This document shows positions 5,441 through 7,726 of a stretch of DNA of 7,726 nt, one piece after another. The notes below the pieces were generated by a model that saw only the letters and a list, made by a program, of their open reading frames with translations, was not told the DNA's origin and ran no database searches. The stretch comes from Methanoculleus sp. Its GTDB lineage: Archaea > Halobacteriota > Methanomicrobia > Methanomicrobiales > Methanoculleaceae. The position numbers and the translations under genes were made by a program. Where the stretch lies: the NCBI GenBank assembly GCA_028698765.1, contig JAQVVW010000056.1:1-7726 (forward strand), written 5' to 3'. The stretch's first letter is position 1, and each line of letters opens with the position of its first letter.

Positions 5441-6088
5441 TCACGCGAGGATCGCGTCCAGAAGTTCTTCCAGCCCTTCCCCGGTCTTCATGTTCGTCCG
5501 GAAGATCTTCATCTCCGGGTTGTAGCGGCGCATATCCGCCTCCATCCGATCGAGGTCGGAGCCGACGAAGGGGGCGAGATCGACCTTGTTGATGACGCCG
5601 ATGTTGCTGCCTCGAAACATCATCGGGTGCTTGTTCACCACGTCGTCGCCTTCCGTCGAGCTGACGACGACGATCCTCTTCTCGGCGCCCAGCCGGAAGT
5701 CGGTCGGACAGACCATGTTGCCGACGTTCTCGATGAAGAGGATGTCGATCTCGCCGAGCGGGAGGTGATCGATGGCGTGCTCGACGAGGTGAGCGTCGAG
5801 ATGGCACTCCTTCCCGGTGTTTGCGTTGTAGGCCGGGACGTTGAGGGCGACGATCCGCTTGAAGTCGTCGTCTCCGTAGACGTCCCCGGCGATGGCACCG
5901 GCGCGGAGACCCCGCTTCTGGATAAGCGGCACGAGCCGCTCGATCGTGGCGGTCTTCCCCGACCCGATGGCGCCGAGGAGGTCGAACGCCCGGACACCGT
6001 GGTCCTTGAGGTGTGCCGCGTTGGCATCTGCAAGGCGGTTGTTGACATCGTAGATGTCCTTCTCCACGTGGACGTCGATATGATGCAT
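5441..6088 (-). CDS. hypB: Hydrogenase nickel incorporation GTPase HypB
   Basis: SIMIBI-class GTPase that delivers nickel, with HypA, to NiFe-hydrogenase precursors in the cytoplasm. From the ATG at 6088 it has 215 residues. The P-loop is GAIGSGKT (39-46), the metal site at the dimer interface is C95-H96 and C127 (ECHLDAH; ENVGNMVCP), and the guanine-specificity motif is NKVD (167-170). These cysteine/histidine numbers equal those I recall for the Methanocaldococcus jannaschii HypB zinc site, which supports this start. An in-frame ATG at 6106 would add six residues, but it lies only about 10 bases past the TATA-like element and so upstream of the expected transcript start. The N-terminus lacks the CxxCGC nickel motif and the long histidine stretch of some bacterial HypB. 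No hypA or other hyp gene is adjacent. rps8e follows after 103 bases. Confidence 0.95.
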   Translation of the reverse strand: MHHIDVHVEKDIYDVNNRLADANAAHLKDHGVRAFDLLGAIGSGKTATIERLVPLIQKRGLRAGAIAGDVYGDDDFKRIVALNVPAYNANTGKECHLDAHLVEHAIDHLPLGEIDILFIENVGNMVCPTDFRLGAEKRIVVVSSTEGDDVVNKHPMMFRGSNIGVINKVDLAPFVGSDLDRMEADMRRYNPEMKIFRTNMKTGEGLEELLDAILA

Positions 6089-6100
6089 GGTATGTACTGT

Positions 6101-6126
6101 GATCATGATCTGTTTATAGGTTAACC
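6101..6126. promoter_or_regulatory. Shared TATA element between divergent hypB and srp19
   Basis: TGTTTATAGG (6111-6120; minus strand CCTATAAACA) is the only TATA-like sequence between the two genes. Its centre (about 6116) is about 27 bases from both the srp19 ATG (6143) and the hypB ATG (6088), the spacing for a transcript starting at the start codon. It is bordered by perfect palindromes, GATCATGATC (6101-6110) and GGTTAACC (6119-6126). Neither gene has a Shine-Dalgarno sequence. A bidirectional promoter giving two leaderless mRNAs is inferred. Confidence 0.6.
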
Positions 6127-6142
6127 ACCCAAACCTACAACA

Positions 6143-6415
6143 ATGAGCGCTGAGCGCATCCTATACCCCTGTTACTTCGACGCCACCCTCAAGCGACGGG
6201 AAGGGCGTCGCGTTGCTAAAAACTTCGGCGTGAAGTCCCCGGAACTCCCCGCCATCGAGGCCGTCCTGCGGAAGATGAAGGTCCCGCACCGCCTGGAAGA
6301 GCACCACCACCCCGCCCGGTGGGTGGAGCACGAAGGCCGGATCGTGGCGGAATGGGAGGGGAGCAAGGAAGACCTTATCCGGAAGGTCGCGAGCGGTCTT
6401 GCCGGCCGGAAGTGA
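6143..6415 (+). CDS. srp19: Signal recognition particle protein SRP19
   Basis: Binds archaeal 7S (SRP) RNA and prepares it for SRP54 binding, so it acts in co-translational targeting of membrane and secreted proteins. It has 90 residues, a usual archaeal size. Seen are ILYPCYFDATLKRREGRRV (about 6-24), the hallmark N-terminal strand and basic RNA-binding region, then VKSPELPAIEAVLRKMKVP (about 30-48) and a final helix SKEDLIRKVASGL. The histidine-rich EEHHHPARW lies in the beta-sheet before GRIVAEWEG. ATG at 6143 fits both the family N-terminus and the TATA spacing for a leaderless mRNA. The PHP-domain gene starts five bases after its stop, so the two are probably one transcript. Confidence 0.93.
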   Translation: MSAERILYPCYFDATLKRREGRRVAKNFGVKSPELPAIEAVLRKMKVPHRLEEHHHPARWVEHEGRIVAEWEGSKEDLIRKVASGLAGRK

Positions 6416-6417
6416 CC
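6408..6417 (+). promoter_or_regulatory. Shine-Dalgarno sequence that sets the PHP gene start
   Basis: GGAAGTGACC overlaps the srp19 stop and matches the extended consensus GGAGGTGATC at 8 of 10 positions, ending 3 bases before the ATG at 6421. It favours that ATG over the in-frame GTG at 6412, which lies inside it. Confidence 0.6.
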
Positions 6418-6420
6418 GCG

Positions 6421-7065
6421 ATGTACGATCTGCACGCCCATACCCTCCTCTCCGACGGCGAACTCCTCCCGACCGAGCTGGTCCGCCGGGCCGCCGTGCT
6501 CGGCTACGAGACGCTCGCGATCACCGACCACGCGGACGCCTCGAACCTCCGGCACCTGGTTGAAGCAGGGGAGAGCGTCCGGGAGTCGGCGCGGTGCTAC
6601 GGGTTGACCCTGCTCGTCGGGGTGGAACTCACCCACGTCCCACCGTCCCAGATCCCGGCGTTTGCGCGCGACGCAAAGAGGTTCGGCGCCGATATCGTCG
6701 TGGTCCACGGCGAGACGGTGGTGGAGCCGGTCGCCCCGGGAACCAACCGCGCCGCCTGTACATGTGAGTACGTGGACGTGCTCGGCCATCCCGGACTCAT
6801 TGCGGCCGAGGATGCGCGCGCAGCCGCGGAGCACGGGGTGGGGCTCGAGATCACCTCGCGCGGGGGGCATAACCGCACCAACGGCCACGTGGTTCGGGTG
6901 GCGCGGGAGGCCGGATGCCGGCTGGTGGTCGATTCCGATACGCACGCTCCGTCCGATCTGATGTCAGCGGAGGCACGGCGGATGGTCGCGCTCGGCGCCG
7001 GGCTGACGGAGGCGGAATCCCGGGAGATTCTCTCGCTGGATATAAATCGGCTTCTTCAGAAGTGA
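6421..7065 (+). CDS. PHP-domain metal-dependent phosphoesterase (histidinol-phosphatase-like)
   Basis: Single-domain PHP protein of 214 residues, likely a cytoplasmic metal-dependent hydrolase. The metal-binding motifs appear in order: H5-x-H7 with D12 (LHAHTLLSDG), TDH (35-37), E69 (GVELTH), H96 (VVHGE), H123 (LGHPG) and D173-x-H175 (DSDTH). The set is complete, so the active site looks intact. Family members include histidinol-phosphate phosphatase and other phosphoesterases. With no histidine-pathway neighbours here, the substrate stays open. A GGAAGTGACC ribosome-binding site and MYDLHAHT, the typical family opening, support the ATG at 6421. The gene lies five bases behind srp19 in a likely two-gene operon. 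After its TGA comes AT-rich DNA with a T5 run (7094-7098) that could end transcription. Confidence 0.88.
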   Translation: MYDLHAHTLLSDGELLPTELVRRAAVLGYETLAITDHADASNLRHLVEAGESVRESARCYGLTLLVGVELTHVPPSQIPAFARDAKRFGADIVVVHGETVVEPVAPGTNRAACTCEYVDVLGHPGLIAAEDARAAAEHGVGLEITSRGGHNRTNGHVVRVAREAGCRLVVDSDTHAPSDLMSAEARRMVALGAGLTEAESREILSLDINRLLQK

Positions 7066-7066
7066 G

Positions 7067-7124
7067 ATACTGTATATATAATTTAGCAAAATGTTTTTAT
7101 ACCTGCACGGTCAATATATATATG
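7067..7124 (+). promoter_or_regulatory. AT-rich promoter region of gar1-tfb with several TATA-like elements
   Basis: Three TATA-like stretches stand close together: TGTATATATAATTTA (7071-7085), TGTTTTTATACC (7092-7103) and AATATATATATG (7113-7124). The last would give a start near 7143 and a leader of about 25 bases; the middle one a start near 7127. T5 at 7094-7098 could also end the upstream transcript. Which box is used cannot be told by eye. Confidence 0.55.
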
Positions 7125-7156
7125 TTACTCAATACGCCCGGGTATAGTATCCCCTA

Positions 7157-7161
7157 GAGGT
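7157..7161 (+). promoter_or_regulatory. Shine-Dalgarno sequence supporting the TTG start of gar1
   Basis: GAGGT ends 7 bases before the TTG at 7169. No ATG or GTG in this frame is better placed before the conserved RLIG opening, so this site decides the unusual start. Confidence 0.55.
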
Positions 7162-7168
7162 TGCAGGT

Positions 7169-7393
7169 TTGCGGTTAATCGGTCGTTCTGTAAGTATTTG
7201 CGGCAATCGCTTGTTAATCTTGCGATGTGATGCTGCACAGTTGCCCCGCCTCTACGGTGAGGCCGTGGATCGCCGGTTAAAACCCGTAGGGAAGGTAGTC
7301 GATATATTTGGGAATATATCATCGCCGTATGCCGTAGTCCTCTGCTACAATGGCTGTTCCGTGCAGGTTGGCGAGAAGATCTTTGCGAGATAG
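7169..7393 (+). CDS. gar1: H/ACA ribonucleoprotein protein Gar1
   Basis: Small subunit of the archaeal H/ACA RNP, which converts uridine to pseudouridine in rRNA; it binds Cbf5 and controls substrate loading and release. It has 74 residues, typical of short archaeal Gar1, which lacks the glycine/arginine-rich tails of eukaryotes. Visible are RLIGRSVSICGNRLLIL (2-18), the loop-strand RLYGEAVDRRLKPVGKVVDIFGNI (about 27-50, containing the family core VGKVVDIFG) and SSPYAVVL. The start is TTG with GAGGT upstream. The coding sequence is clearly AT-richer than its neighbours, with tta, aat, ata and aga codons otherwise rare here. tfb follows 11 bases after the TAG stop; a gar1-tfb pairing is, as I recall, common in euryarchaea. 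Confidence 0.88.
   Translation: MRLIGRSVSICGNRLLILRCDAAQLPRLYGEAVDRRLKPVGKVVDIFGNISSPYAVVLCYNGCSVQVGEKIFAR
7301..7320. repeat. Perfect 8-bp inverted repeat inside gar1
   Basis: GATATATT (7301-7308) and AATATATC (7313-7320) are exact reverse complements separated by TGGG. It lies on the codons for the conserved DIFGNIS segment and uses two ATA codons, uncommon in this window. In RNA it would be a tight hairpin; in DNA it also looks TATA-like and could be an internal promoter about 100 bases before tfb. Confidence 0.5.
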
Positions 7394-7404
7394 GTGTATA
7401 ATCG

Positions 7405-7726
7405 ATGGCTGAAGTAGAAAAACTAAAACAGCTGCAGTTGCAGCGCGAGGCCCTGAAGAAGAGGGGAGAACAGAAGGTCAAGGAGACGGAGAAGAAGCGC
7501 ACCGAGGAGAGCGTTCAGTCCGTCTGCCCCGAGTGCGGCAGCCGCCAGCTCGTCCACGACTACGAGCGTGCTGAGCTGGTATGCCAGAACTGCGGTCTCG
7601 TCCTCGACGAGGAGTTCATCGACCGCGGTCCCGAGTGGCGTGCATTCGACCACGACCAGCGCATGAAGCGCTCCCGTGTCGGCGCACCGATGACGTTCAC
7701 GATCCACGACAAGGGTCTCTCGACGA
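7405..7726 (+). CDS. tfb: Transcription initiation factor B (TFB), N-terminal part, 3' truncated
   Basis: Archaeal TFIIB homologue that bridges the TBP/TATA complex and RNA polymerase. The window ends inside the gene, leaving 107 codons of about 330. A charged, coiled-coil-like N-terminus (1-38, rich in K, E, Q and R) precedes the zinc ribbon C41-x2-C44-x15-C60-x2-C63 (CPEC and CQNC). The B-reader region [18 protein letters not shown] (about 73-90) follows, then [16 protein letters not shown] entering the linker. The two cyclin-fold repeats that contact TBP and DNA are outside the window. ATG at 7405 has AGGTG about 8 bases upstream, overlapping the gar1 stop region. The 11-base gap means it is almost certainly co-transcribed with gar1. 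Confidence 0.95.
   Translation, partial: MAEVEKLKQLQLQREALKKRGEQKVKETEKKRTEESVQSVCPECGSRQLVHDYERAELVCQNCGLVLDEEFIDRGPEWRAFDHDQRMKRSRVGAPMTFTIHDKGLST

Noticed and set aside
6089..6106. Upstream ATG of hypB adding six residues.
   Set aside because: It lies only about 10 bases past the TATA element, upstream of the expected transcript start, and shifts the metal-site numbering away from the known archaeal HypB.
6412..6420. GTG start of the PHP gene overlapping the srp19 stop.
   Set aside because: The GTG is part of the ribosome-binding site GGAAGTGACC, which is well spaced for the ATG at 6421.
6172..6945. 257-codon minus-strand frame opposite srp19 and the PHP gene.
   Set aside because: Antisense to two well-recognised genes and without a start context or domain.
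7122..7157. Eleven-codon leader frame (MLLNTPGYSIP) before gar1.
   Set aside because: No ribosome-binding site, no repeated regulatory codons, and its ATG overlaps a TATA-like element; probably chance.
1..7726. Mobile elements, CRISPR arrays, tRNA/rRNA genes or defence systems.
   Set aside because: No transposase or integrase, no regularly spaced repeats, no tRNA-like folding and no nuclease/effector pair was found on either strand.

Overview
The window looks like chromosomal DNA from a GC-rich methanogenic euryarchaeon, most likely Methanoculleus or another member of the Methanomicrobiales. Archaeal-type information-processing genes (aIF5B, S6e, S8e, SRP19, Gar1, TFB), TATA boxes placed about 27 bases before start codons, leaderless starts and a HypB hydrogenase/urease nickel chaperone support this. 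The genus is inferred from overall resemblance, not proven. I see no mobile element, CRISPR array, tRNA or rRNA.

Layout. (1) 1-1205, plus strand: the C-terminal part of aIF5B (infB), then a hairpin/T-tract and a TATA box, then ribosomal protein S6e. (2) 1270-3208, minus strand: a three-gene set in the order orphan conserved protein, DUF2240-type protein, radical SAM enzyme. The first two overlap by four bases (GTGA) and the third follows 74 bases later. Its 3' end converges on rps6e, with an inverted repeat in the gap. (3) 3298-4740, plus strand: a cytoplasmic metallophosphoesterase/5'-nucleotidase that resembles SoxB more than UshA. It diverges from the orphan gene. (4) 4741-4942: a GC-rich convergent gap with no convincing gene. 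(5) 4960-6088, minus strand: hypB, then rps8e with its own U-tract terminator. (6) 6143-7065, plus strand: srp19 and a PHP-domain phosphoesterase gene five bases apart. A single TATA-like element lies midway between hypB and srp19. (7) 7067-7726, plus strand: a TATA-rich leader, gar1 (TTG start) and the 5' part of tfb, a likely operon.

Most of the window is housekeeping: translation initiation, ribosomal proteins, protein targeting, RNA pseudouridylation, basal transcription and NiFe-hydrogenase maturation. The less understood part is the minus-strand trio with the neighbouring SoxB-like enzyme. The trio joins a radical SAM enzyme carrying an extra N-terminal cysteine cluster to two proteins of unknown function. 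I found no clear sign of a spectacular new system. The best second-look items are the symmetric hypB/srp19 promoter, the SoxB-like enzyme with an altered metal-site motif, and the radical SAM trio.
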